DNA of 64,000 nt. It comes from Trichoplax sp. H2. Its lineage: Eukaryota > Placozoa > Uniplacotomia > Trichoplacea. The notes under the pieces are model-generated. The model saw only the letters and a list, made by a program, of their open reading frames with translations, ran no database searches and was not told the DNA's origin. Numbering within the stretch: the stretch's first letter is position 1; each line of letters starts with the position of its first letter. Positions 54,157 to 64,000 of this stretch are shown here, piece after piece. The position numbers and the translations under genes are program-made. The stretch is taken from positions 434,001 to 498,000 of the forward strand of contig NOWV01000009.1 of the NCBI GenBank assembly GCA_003344405.1, given 5' to 3'.

Positions 54157-57100
54157 ATGATCGAAGTCAAAGCGTCTCTGATCGGTCGAAACGTGTATGT
54201 AGCTGGAGAGCAGTTGCATTGCATTATAACCTTGACAAATGTGGCTCAATCGGACAATGTTAAAAGTACTATCAACTTGTTCAATAACGATAATAAGGAT
54301 GATACTGGAGTTGAAAGATTAGCTTGGTCAACTGCTCAAATTCATTGTCAGTGTGTTGTTAATGAATCTCGGATTAATGTACCCCAAGAATACAAAAATA
54401 CTCAGCGTAATTCAGATCAAGCAGTAGATATTGGTACTTACTTTGCACCAAACCGAGGTAAATTTTTTGATCTACTTGACTAAAACGTACGTACGCGTAT
54501 ATTTGTATGTTACATTGTAGTTCAGCTTGCATTGCTTAAGTAGTTGATATTGCATTGCAAGGATCAAGGTTGCGTGTTGTACTGTGATACTCCCTTTAAA
54601 ATAGTGCGTAAGTTTGGGATGAAGGGACTTTTTGTTTACGGCTTTATGCACATTTACCGTACACAGGAAATAGGATTGCCTTTTACGTAGAAAATAGTAA
54701 TTATAGCAATTGAAACGTTATTTTTAAACTACTAAGTGAGGTAATCGCCCTAATGCTCTCTATATTAATTAAAGAGCGTGAGTGTAAAATATAGTGGTAT
54801 TGCACTGTACTATACTACTTACTCAAAGAAGAAGCAATAACTACACTGTGCGGTAAGCTTTATTGTGGACTAGTCTACATTTGTTAATCAAGGTGTAGCA
54901 CAATATTGGATATTGGTTCTACAGTATAGACGTAAATTGTAAGACATTTACAAACGCTCTTAATGTCATTAATACTGTATGACTGAATAAGGCACGGTGA
55001 CTTTACTTAACAGCTGCTGATTTATGAGGTGGTGAATTCATTATTGTACGATAACTATCTTCAAACGAATACTGTACATCTAGTTATTTGAAGCCATACG
55101 TATACATTTTTATCAGCATACCTATGAATGCTGTATATTCTACACTGTTTCATATACACCGATTCACCGCTAATTGTTTCATTAGTACGTAAAAACGAAG
55201 CCTAAAGCCGTATTTATTAATAGATGCTGTTCCTGTTGCAGTATTTTACAATGACATTTTCAGCATGAGACCTGAATGATTGTACAGTACAGTATGAATT
55301 ACCGTATGGCATTGTTCAGGCTTTCGTCCCTCGCATTTTTTAGCAATCCCTGTTTGTCTTCATTTATACTATGCAATAATAATAAATAAATCTTAGGTAG
55401 AGAGCACAGATTCTTATAAGATATCTTAAGACACCATACTATTACTTCAACAGCTATTTGATTCTTTTAACTATGAAGCACTTGTTTAGTCTGCACTAAA
55501 TGAGGACTACTTTTATTTTTACTATGCCCACCATGCATTGTATTATTTACATACTGTACATTTGAGTAGGTGTTACATCTTACTTTTGCTACTTCATACA
55601 GTACGATAACTTTGCTGTGAATTATATAATTGATCGAATCATCGATTTAACCAAATATAATTGCGTTACTTATACCGTTTCTACGAACTTTTGTAATAGT
55701 TTTTTGACAGATACGGTACAATAATAATGATGATGTTCCCCTATCTAATGCTTGATTTTATTAATTTATTAATTCCAATACCAAAGGCTCATCCATATGG
55801 AAGTTGTTATTGCCTAAAGGTATTGTTTGAACTGCAACACTATGACTAGTGCAACAGTAACATTACAATGTAGCTTGCTTTCACCGCAACAAAAGCGATG
55901 AAGAGGAACGCAGATTATGCCTGATCCATCATACATTAATTTAACTACGTAATTTTCTATCTCTGTATCGCATGCCACTTGCTATAAGTAGTAGTATACT
56001 ATAATAGTAAAGCATAATAATTTACGCTGAACACTGCAAATTCAATTTGCTCTATTCTTAGCTGTTTCATTACAGATTTTCATGCGCTATTTTCAAGTAA
56101 GTTTACTATTGGCTGACTTTCTTTATAACTATATACTATACTAATATTGTAGTGAAAACGTGATAAATCTGAAGTATGATAACAGTACGGTAGATATTAC
56201 GTTTAGTAACTATAAGAAACGAGTTAGCAGATGAATATTTATTCCTGAAGTATTTCGCTTCCTTCATTCACAAGAACGCCTATATTACAGCTCTAGCTTG
56301 GCTTCCGCTAGCTATTACTCCTTAATTAAATATAGCTTTCAGTATTCCATTCATGGAATTCTTTGGCTTACAGTAATTAAACGCTTCCAGTGGTTGTGTG
56401 CGTGTGCTGCATAAGCTGTCATATTTCGAATTTCGTTAAATTGTAATTCGATTGTACAGTGTTATATTCATGGTGTGCATACCTAAACAGTAGCTGACTA
56501 ATTTCTGTAGGTGATGCTGGCCATTCTGCTTACTTAAGTAAACCACAGGTGTTATGTTGTGACTTGATCCTGGGACCAGGTGTTTCAAAAACATGTAAGT
56601 AGCAAGTGACTATTTCATTTAACCAATAGTAATACTTGATATCACTCATGGCTATCTTGACTTTGTATGTAGTTCATTACGTAGAAACATTACCTTATAA
56701 TTGTCCTCCGTCTTATCGTGGTAACAATGTTAAATACGCATACAAACTGAGCATTGGATTCCAGAAATTACATTCATCTATGAAATTGTTGAGAATACCT
56801 ATGAGAGTTATAAATATCAACGGTAAATATTATGAATACGTAAGGTAGTTGCTTACCTAGTACTGTAGTGTAATGTCATATTAAAAGGTACAAGTGGTAT
56901 CATTATAGTGATAGTGATATTTTAAGTTGATCATAAGTATTCCGAAAACGTACATGAGCTAGTTAGTGTTGGCTACATTACCATAAACTTATTCTTTGGC
57001 TATCACTATCCCATAGGCGTAGATGATATGCAACAATACATGGAAACAGAACCTACGGAAATACCTACAAATCCATTTCTTAGCCACCTTAAGAAGGAGA

Positions 57101-57984
57101 GTTCCTTTCTTGATAATGCTCTAGAAGTACTCTCAATTCAAGCTTCTAGACGAAATTTAGGTAGGACGTTTAGATTTTTCAGTCTGCATTTGACAATTTA
57201 TGATGTATTTATTCTGTTTTTTTATATTTCCATGATATTACTTTATCTTGATTGCTCATTTTATTGAATTATCATCTCTTTAGGATGCTATTCTATAACT
57301 AGTAAAAGTGGTTTGGTTGGTAAATTTATCCTCTATAAAGTAGCTTATCGATTGGGAGAAGACATTGTAGGCTATTTTGATTTTGCTGAGGCTCAAGTCA
57401 GCTGTTTACAGGTTTGAAGTTGATATTATATGTGATAATTAGTCAATACTCTCTGAAATGTTATCTGATCAATCAAACCCTATGTACTTTCAGTATACCG
57501 TCGTTTTACAAAGTTTGGAGGAGGTCAGGAAAGAGTGTTTAAAGCATAGTTCTCAGAGTCGATCCGTAAACGCCTCATACTCTAGATTTTCCGAAGCCTG
57601 TATATCTACTGTAAATACACATTTTATTCTGCCAGTTCCTCTGACCGTAACCCCTGGATTCGATAGTAGTCTTGGTAAAGTATCACATATTATTGCATAA
57701 TCATTACTATTGGTAATTATCTAACTAAAGTGTTGACTACTTACATATCAATTTTAGTAACTTTACGCTGGAGGTTGCGGTTCGAATTCATTATCAGTGT
57801 ACATGATCTAGCTAACAGTGAATACAATGGTAGAAAACACTTACCAGACGAAGCATGGCAAGGGCCTAGTGAAGTTGAAACGGAGTCATTAATATGGGAC
57901 CTTCCTATTGAAGTTTTAGCTACTAATCCTGTACAGGCTTTTCCGACGGTTCCGGCACGTCTCACAGCTAATCTTTTACTATAA
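54157..57984 (+). CDS. RGP1: RGP1 homolog, Rab6A-GEF complex subunit, 7 exons
   Basis: RGP1 has an arrestin-like fold; with RIC1 it forms the guanine-nucleotide exchange factor for Rab6 at the Golgi, needed for retrograde endosome-to-Golgi traffic. Exons: 54157-54457, 56511-56594, 56673-56822, 57017-57160, 57284-57411, 57494-57674 and 57758-57984. Phases fit and give 404 residues (human 391). Matching blocks are MIEV at the start, VAGEQL, AWSTAQIHCQ, the RG at the end of exon 1, PSYRGNNVKYAYKLSIGFQ, LLRIPMRV, YRLGEDIVG, FILPVPLTVTPGF, LRWRLRFEF and the final WDLPIEVL segment. For exon 3 the donor at 56,822 is preferred over the GTAAGG at 56,840 because only it keeps phase with exon 4. Intron 1 is unusually long for this locus (2,053 bases). 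Confidence 0.95.
54458..56510 (+). other. Long first intron of RGP1
   Basis: The intron is 2,053 bases, against under 250 for the other RGP1 introns. It contains scattered single copies of the palindromic motif (for example GTACAGTACAGTATG at 55,283-55,297) but no exon or recognisable element. Length alone would allow an internal promoter or enhancer; nothing in the sequence proves one. Confidence 0.6.
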
Positions 57985-59057
57985 GTATACTATTCAGTCG
58001 CGATTAAGTACTGATAAAATACTGTCTATAACAAGTGTATATCAATTTAATGATTATTAATAGCAACAATTGGTTTTTCCGACTGTAACGTTAGAGCTTT
58101 ATCTCATTTGTAAGCATGATTCTGAAAAAACTAGCTTAGATTTATCCAAAATTATGTAGCTTCTTCGTCTTCTAATAGGATTTATCTTATCTTAAATAAT
58201 GATAATTACAAAAGTAATACAGCGTATTAAGCAATTATTAAGCTTTTATATTACGGACTGTACTGATACGTATAATGTAATGAAAGTCTCAGCTAGCATG
58301 CTTGGGCTTTTAAGATGTCTAGTTAATGAAATAAGCGAAGCTTAATATAGGTTGAACATCAGCAATACTCTATCATAGATGTTATGAATACTTCTGATCG
58401 AAGAATAGTTGCAGTTGTTTTATTGTGGATGCAAAAACGATCATAATCCTAGCTGCTTTATTATCTTATGCTGCAGTAGGTGATAGAAATTTTAATATAA
58501 ACGGTTGATGCTCTCGTTTAGGGCATATAGGAAGCGACGAGCTCTTGTGTAATGTATTTTAAAGACTTTATTATCGTGATATATAAAAATTTATGCTCTA
58601 CGTAATTTGGCGAATGCTTGTATAGCGTACGAAGATATTTAAAATTGCACTGTTTGTATTAATAAAAATAATAAGATCTTCCGTAAGTTTTCGTTGTCTA
58701 CGAATATGATTGGTTTCAGTATCCTCCACATTACGGTTATCCATAAACAACAATAGAAATTTCAAGACAATATAAAATAAACACTTCTGAGGTCACCTTG
58801 TTACCTCTGGGCATCAATGGCTATACTATACGCGCATACCGCTAGTTATATTTTTAAATATTACTTCATAAACGTAGCAAATAATTTATTATTTCTATTA
58901 TTACTACATAATTTTTAATACGTATCACAATCAAGTTTGAGAGCAAAAAATTCGAAGTGATCGCATTAATAAAAAGCTTGCTGTTCTCGAATTTAGACTG
59001 CTGCACATTCGGAGGGGTACCATGATTAATAACAGTTGATTTTGTTTCTTTTGCCAT
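57985..59057. other. Tail-to-tail intergenic region, RGP1/KGD4
   Basis: The interval is 1.1 kb between two 3' ends. On the minus strand AATAAA lies at 58,885-58,890, about 170 bases past the KGD4 stop. The open frame 58,866-59,057 (minus) begins right at the KGD4 stop and is its 3' UTR. Palindromic arrays are essentially absent. Confidence 0.6.
58885..58890 (-). terminator. Candidate KGD4 poly(A) signal
   Basis: TTTATT on the plus strand reads AATAAA on the minus strand, about 170 bases downstream of the KGD4 stop codon. It is the first canonical hexamer I see on that side. Confidence 0.45.
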
Positions 59058-60912
59058 CTAGTAAACGGTAGAGGAACCTCCGCTCTGTAAGTTTACCACA
59101 AAATTGGTTACGGTCATTGTAATGACTAGTTTGTTACATTGCTTAGATAATTCCTTTTGTTGATTAATCGATTATTAATGAGAGAATGAGTTTTATATAT
59201 ACTTAGATTTCATAATTAAGATAGAACGTCATTACCTCAATTGCGTCGATTTCTTCCTCTGTCAATAACTTCCTTGAATAAGTTGCATCAACACTGATGG
59301 TTGACGCTAAAGTCCTACTTGAAGAAGGAGTGACTGAAGGGGAGATAGCTGCCGATGGTTTGTTACCGTTGGATATTTTTACAGTAGTTTTACCTATTAA
59401 CAGTAAAAAGCAAGCGCTTTCTTAATCATTAATTAATTAATGTTTGTCTCGTTCTAATGTTGAATCGGTATGATGCTGATGGCAAGTAAGGTCGATTGAG
59501 TACACTTTGGGATAAAATATGAACCGGTATATGATATATCTGGATGTTTGTTGCTACATGAAAAATCGTGGTTTCTTCGTTTTAACTAATTAGTACTAGG
59601 ATGCTGAAGTAATGACCTTCTTTTCAAAGTCATAGTCTAGTAATAGTATTCCTGTCTGCTGCGTAATGTACAATATGATACTTCGGGACTGATATGCGTA
59701 TACCGTATTTGCACAGTTTATTCACAGAAGTATTACACATGTATGATAGAAAAAATGTTCCACTCTATATGTTCTGTATATTTCGAATCATTATGCTACA
59801 GCAAATTTCATTTTTACTACCATTAGTTTGATAAGAATTATTGACACCCCTGGATTTTATCGTGCTAGTACTACTAGGAATCTCTTTCTAGTACGAGTAT
59901 AGTAACTGAGTAACAGATATTCTGTCCAGTACCTTCTTTTTTCTAATGGTAGGTTTAATTACAGCACGCGTACCTTATATCTACGATAGTAGCTATTATA
60001 ATTATAGATGTAATCCAGAGATATACAGCAGAATGTGGACTATAATATTATGATGATATGCTTATGCATAATTGGAACATTTAAGCAGCGAGCATACATT
60101 CCTACAGGTGATGCAATACTGTGTATGCAATATGTTCGAATGATTGTGTCGATGTGAACGTTCCTGTAACTATGTAATTATAGTTATTATTAATTATTCA
60201 GCTAAGTGCTAATAACATTACCATACTGCTCATTGTTTGACCTGAGGCTAAGTATTAAAATATGTCAGATTACAAGATTAATGTATTGGTAATGGTAAAA
60301 GTCAGGAAGATTATTCCGTTAGGGTTAAATGATATTTTGGATCAGTTTATCCGAAGATTTGATCCTGATAAAAATGCACTGTAGTGTTATACTGTACATA
60401 CTATTGTATTGTATGGTGTACGGTACTGTACTGTATATCATAGGCAATCATGGTTGGTTTCATGACGATCACAACAGTACGTATAAATCTTAATCTGTGT
60501 TGTAAAAAGAAATTTGTTCAGTTACTGTCATCAGTTTTAGTGGTATGCAAATGTATAATGATTGTTTTACAGTTATTATATCGCAGTAAATATAATAGAT
60601 TTTATTTATAAGCGTTTAAATCAAGTACACGCCAACTTGGCATTGTCCAGTACACAAGATGAAGTTAACTTAACGTGCTACCCATCACATAGCAACCTAC
60701 GTAAGCAGGAATGTTGCAGTCAACAGAGGTAGATTTTATTCAGGAAATACGCATGCAAGCGTATATGCAGTAAATATTATTTACATATAGTTACATTGTA
60801 TACCTTCATCAGCGATTAGCCTTCTTCGATCAGGAAATTTTATAAGAGGAACGCGCGATTGGCGCGTTTGATAATTTCGCCATAATCTAATGGAGAATCG
60901 ACCAGCAGCCAT
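59058..60912 (-). CDS. KGD4: 2-oxoglutarate dehydrogenase adaptor KGD4 (MRPS36), 3 exons
   Basis: KGD4 is a small mitochondrial protein, once called ribosomal protein MRPS36, that tethers the E3 subunit to the 2-oxoglutarate dehydrogenase core. Exons in transcript order: 60912-60804, 59393-59236 and 59084-59058, giving 97 residues (human 103). The N-terminus is basic and amphipathic, as a mitochondrial presequence would be. PLIKFPDRR at 22-30 matches human PLIRFPDRR almost exactly. A low-complexity Ser/Thr/Pro middle follows, then YSRKLLTEEEIDAIESGG (75-92), which matches the human KYRRKLVSQEEMEFIQRGG end. Both junctions are phase-consistent. The gene is easy to miss because no exon exceeds 53 codons and intron 1 is 1,410 bases. 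Pentamer arrays begin about 16 bases upstream of the ATG. Confidence 0.9.
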
Positions 60913-62240
60913 TACAGGCATCACTATACCGTACTGTATTAAATTTACAGTAAATGTCTGTAATACTGTACTGTACCGTAAGTTGGCCTAAGTTGGCTTG
61001 GTGATCCACTGGTAGGAGACTGGAGACTGCAGCATACCGTAACGTTAATAAATATATATATTTAATTTACTACCAGTATGGTACACTCATGGTCCTGGAG
61101 ACCTGGACCACTAGAACTGGAACGCTCCTCAGACGGACGGACCACGCATATTACAATACTGTACACTGTACAGTACAGTAAATGGTACTGAAAAATGTTA
61201 AAAAATAGTCACTCAGTGTGGATTTTCCGAGTCTGTTTTCTAAATCACTCGTGCAGTGTTACAGTAAGTTAATTTAATAAATGTTATAATCTAAAGTTAC
61301 TGCTGCCAATTACAGTACAGTACTACTGTATACTGTAGAGCTTAGTAACAGCCAATGGAATACAATGTACTGTAATATTACTTTATTTAGAAAAAATCAG
61401 TTAATTCAGAATCGACTATCTGCATACTGTACTACTGTAAAGTACTGTACAGTACTGTCATAACCAAGCGTTGGACACAATCTGTTGACTAAACGTCTGT
61501 CCGTCCAAAGGAGTATCCTGTCTGTGTTATTCTTCTCGTACAGTACAGTACTGTACACTGTGTACAGTAGTCCTTATACTGTACTGTACTGTACAGAACA
61601 GTATAGCACTGTGGATTTTCTACAATCCGAAATCGACACCGAGTCATACAGAGTGCTGTACACAAATCGTGCCATCGGAGAATTCGACTGAGATCGTGTC
61701 AGCATTTATGACATTGTGATAGAGCGTGACAATATGGCTATCTGAAGAGGGTAAAGCCTGCTTCTGCTTTTTGCTGAGCACGAATAAGAACTGTGATCTC
61801 TTGTGCTAAGCGGGCTGTTTGGATGAAAGGAGACGAGAGTTCATGGTTTGCGTCATGGAGGATACTGTATTATACTGTACTTTACAGTCAGCGAAGCACT
61901 GTCTACGAGTGTACAGTACTGTACTGTACACTGCTTTTGCTGAGCTATTTGTACCAGGTGTTCTATGGATGTTATTAGTACACGTGCACATACAGCACTT
62001 TATACTTGTATATCAACTATGGAAAGTAGCGTGCTTACGATTCTGCATTGTGTGCAAAAACCGGAAGCAGCAGACGCTACCTGTCCCATGTCCCACTGTA
62101 CTGTATACTGTACAGTACAGTACATGGTACTGTACAATACAGTGGAGTTTTGTTATTATTATTTTTTCTATTGTTATTTGTTAGCCAAGTACATGTACAG
62201 TATACTGTACTATACTGTATGTGCAGTACTGTACTGCTGC
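60380..62240. repeat. Dense field of TACTG/TACAG palindromic arrays
   Basis: At least ten separate runs in under 2 kb: 60,390-60,435, 60,928-60,980, 61,157-61,183, 61,312-61,337, 61,425-61,460, 61,540-61,605, 61,865-61,880, 61,912-61,932, 62,095-62,142 and 62,192-62,236. The longest stretch (61,540-61,605) alternates TACAG and TACTG on both sides of a TACACTGTGTACAG centre. Open frames that cross this field translate to Tyr/Cys/Thr/Val/Ser-rich peptides dictated by the repeat and are not genes. The field starts in KGD4 intron 1 and continues past its start codon. Confidence 0.88.
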
Positions 62241-62495
62241 ATGCACACGATAAAACAGCATTCAGTAGTACAGTGTTTATAGTCACAGGCGCCCATGTCA
62301 TACTTTGATTTACACTCTGCACTGTTTAGTCGTTAGTAGTTTTTAATTTAAGTCATATAGTCAACTACAAAGTAGTTCGATTCTGCTAAATTATAATCCT
62401 CTTATTAGTAGGACGAAAGATACTATTAGGGAAAATCGCCACCACAAGGAAAATTATCTATAAACTACTCAAAGTATGATTTTAATGATTGCAAG

Positions 62496-62730
62496 ATGCC
62501 AAGGCGGTATGATGCAACAATTTTCGTTGACTTCTTCGATCATTCGACGATCCTTAACGCTATCGGCTGTTGTTCATCATCGATTGCGCATAGGTTGGTT
62601 TATAATGTCGGTGCTGATGTCTGTGAAAGCATATATAAGTTTAATTAAGATTTACCCATAGCTTATAATTTATTTACTAAGATTCTTGTTTATGCAGAGA
62701 TGAAGTTGTGGAACTGTATACAATAGTATT
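62496..62730 (+). CDS. Candidate first two exons of an unidentified gene
   Basis: ATG at 62,496 (A at -3) opens 32 codons starting MPRRYDATIFVDFFDHSTIL and ending at 62,593, where TAG is followed by GTTGGT. An acceptor with a pyrimidine-rich tract (TTCTTGTTTATGCAG) precedes 62,698, and splicing there keeps phase to give R-DEVVELY. The peptide has a globular, non-repetitive composition unlike the surrounding sequence. No family is recognised, the donor is weak, and the end of exon 2 is not defined. Position fits the alternating strand pattern, head to head with KGD4. Confidence 0.3.
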
Positions 62731-62753
62731 CTACTTTATTATATTGTTCTCAG

Positions 62754-62777
62754 TACAGTACTGTACTGTACAGTGAT
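62754..62777. repeat. TACTG/TACAG palindromic array
   Basis: CAGTACAGTACTGTACTGTA followed by CAGTG: a single compact fold-back run, with a weaker copy at 63,246-63,260. It belongs to the same family as the arrays to the left, but lies just past the candidate exon at 62,698. Confidence 0.8.
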
Positions 62778-64000
62778 GATTTTCAGACAACTCGATGTGA
62801 TCCTAGTTCGGATCTTGTAGACTACGCAATTTCTATCAAAGTAATGTTTCGATTCTCTGTAACCATATTATAATTACATATCTAGTTTAATGTGAGTTGA
62901 TAACATAACTGTAGTACAAGAAGTTGATCCCAAGAAAGTATTAACATAGCACGGAGAAACTTATATCGACGAATATCGATTTGTCACAACGGTTGCACTG
63001 TACTAACTAACGTAGGGTCGCGCGCTTAGTAAGCATTTCTGATTGTAGTAGCACTATATCTTTATAACGACTACGTAAAATGTTTGAACTAGCTCCTAAC
63101 AATCTATCGAACCTAAGGATCAACATGGATATTGAACCTAAGACTAAGAGTAGGAGATGTTGATGATAATAGTTAATAATGCATTAATTAATTCCTGTCA
63201 GAAGTACAAATTTACAGTATAAGAACTGTGTGCCAGTTGAAATAGTATACAGTACTGTACGGACGTTTGAATCAGGCAGTTTCGGATTTGAATAAGATAC
63301 GCATGGACTACCGTAGATAGCTAGAGCTATATTGTATCATGCTTGTTCATGTGTAATGTGGAATTACATGCACACAGTTGAACGATTTGATTTCACTGAT
63401 GTATCTACAGTACAGCTGGCTAGTTCTGTCGTTATGTTATGACAGGCAGACGACTATTGGTTGTCGTGCCTCAGTTCCTCACACTACGCAGGTAGTAGCT
63501 TTGCGATTTACTTACACATCATAATAATAATCCTTAAAATTTCTACTACAGGTACAGTATATTACGATTTAAGAAGTGTGGCAGTGATAAAAATATTCTA
63601 TTCTGCCGCTATAGCAGTTAAAAGCATATTTTCTGGGCAACAAGACGACACTGTACTACTCACCGTACCAAAGTCTTTTATCAGCGTCTTTCGAAATCCT
63701 ATGTTTTTATTGTACTAATCTGTTGTTTACTACTGTATAAATGATGGTGATATACAGTATATGCGGAGTCAGTAGGCATGGCGAAACACTGTACTTTGCA
63801 AATCGTGACGATAAGATACAGTACTATAGCAAAGCACAAGAGATTTTACAGTTTTATAATTAATTGTTTATTAGTTTTCTTATTGATTTAAGAGTGATAC
63901 TGTAACAATACAATATAACTTATAAAATTTGTATTGTATATATAAATTATTACATTTAGATCGTTAGAAGCTTTGTATTTATTAAATACTAATATGGACT
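62778..64000. other. Right edge of window, mostly unassigned
   Basis: Apart from the possible exon at 63,552-63,717 and isolated palindromic motifs (63,246-63,260, 63,405-63,414, 63,816-63,826), nothing is recognised. A plus-strand gene beginning at 62.5 kb would continue beyond the window. Confidence 0.5.
63552..63717 (+). CDS. Possible exon of an unidentified gene
   Basis: An open frame follows an acceptor-like TTCTACTACAG at 63,541-63,551 and runs to a stop at 63,716-63,718. It includes the segment VPKSFISVFRNP, which resembles the KSFLSVFR motif of the RAD9 checkpoint clamp, but no RAD9 N-terminal exon is visible upstream and no clear donor follows. It may belong with the candidate exons at 62.5 kb, or be chance. 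Confidence 0.2.

Noticed and set aside
58866-59057. Separate minus-strand gene beginning MAKETKST
   Set aside because: Its ATG is immediately downstream of the KGD4 stop codon, in what must be the KGD4 3' UTR, and the tail is AT-rich with no motif.
61485-62322. Several overlapping open frames of 61-121 codons on both strands
   Set aside because: They run through the TACTG/TACAG arrays, and the peptides (repeated YCT, TVQYS, STVLY) are dictated by the repeat. The same holds for 27,417-27,673 and 53,110-53,385.
63650-63700. RAD9 checkpoint clamp gene, from KSFISVFR
   Set aside because: The match is eight residues, the RAD9 N-terminal exon is not found upstream and no clear donor follows; kept only as an unassigned candidate exon.
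1-64000. tRNA, rRNA, CRISPR arrays, prokaryotic operons or viral genes
   Set aside because: No tRNA B-box with a matching A-box, no rRNA-like blocks and no regularly spaced repeats were seen; the introns and poly(A) signals mark the sequence as eukaryotic.

Overview
The window looks like a metazoan nuclear genome: visibly AT-rich, standard genetic code, GT-AG introns mostly of 50-250 bases, AATAAA-type poly(A) signals, and animal-type genes. Gene content, compactness and composition fit an early-branching invertebrate, most likely a placozoan (Trichoplax/Hoilungia). That assignment is inference from composition and gene structure, not from a diagnostic marker.

Layout. Bases 1-27,300 are a gene desert whose only convincing gene is an intronless class A GPCR on the minus strand (9,098-10,138). 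From 27.9 kb on, seven transcription units alternate strictly in strand. They are retinol saturase RETSAT (+, 7 exons), GON4L (-, 32 exons), an intronless CYP3-like cytochrome P450 (+), the non-lysosomal glucosylceramidase GBA2 (-, 20 exons), RGP1 (+, 7 exons), the small 2-oxoglutarate dehydrogenase adaptor KGD4/MRPS36 (-, 3 exons), and a weaker unidentified candidate at 62.5 kb (+). I built exon models by reading splice sites and checking that every junction keeps phase. Protein lengths from these models are RETSAT 613, GON4L 1281, GBA2 849, RGP1 404 and KGD4 97 residues, all collinear with the human proteins as I remember them.

The neighbours do not form an obvious single pathway. RETSAT, the P450 and GBA2 are lipid or retinoid enzymes of ER or Golgi membranes, RGP1 works in Golgi trafficking (Rab6 activation with RIC1), GON4L is a nuclear corepressor and KGD4 is mitochondrial. 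I infer nothing more than proximity.

The most unusual signal is a family of self-complementary pentamer arrays built from TACTG and TACAG units (core TACTGTACAGTA). They are dense in the intervals between divergently transcribed genes (27.3-27.6, 40.5-40.7, 53.2-53.6 and 60.4-62.8 kb), sparse in tail-to-tail intervals, absent from the exons I modelled, and nearly absent from the 27-kb desert. Two tandem duplications (4.3-4.9 and 40.8-41.2 kb) and several perfect hairpins are also present.
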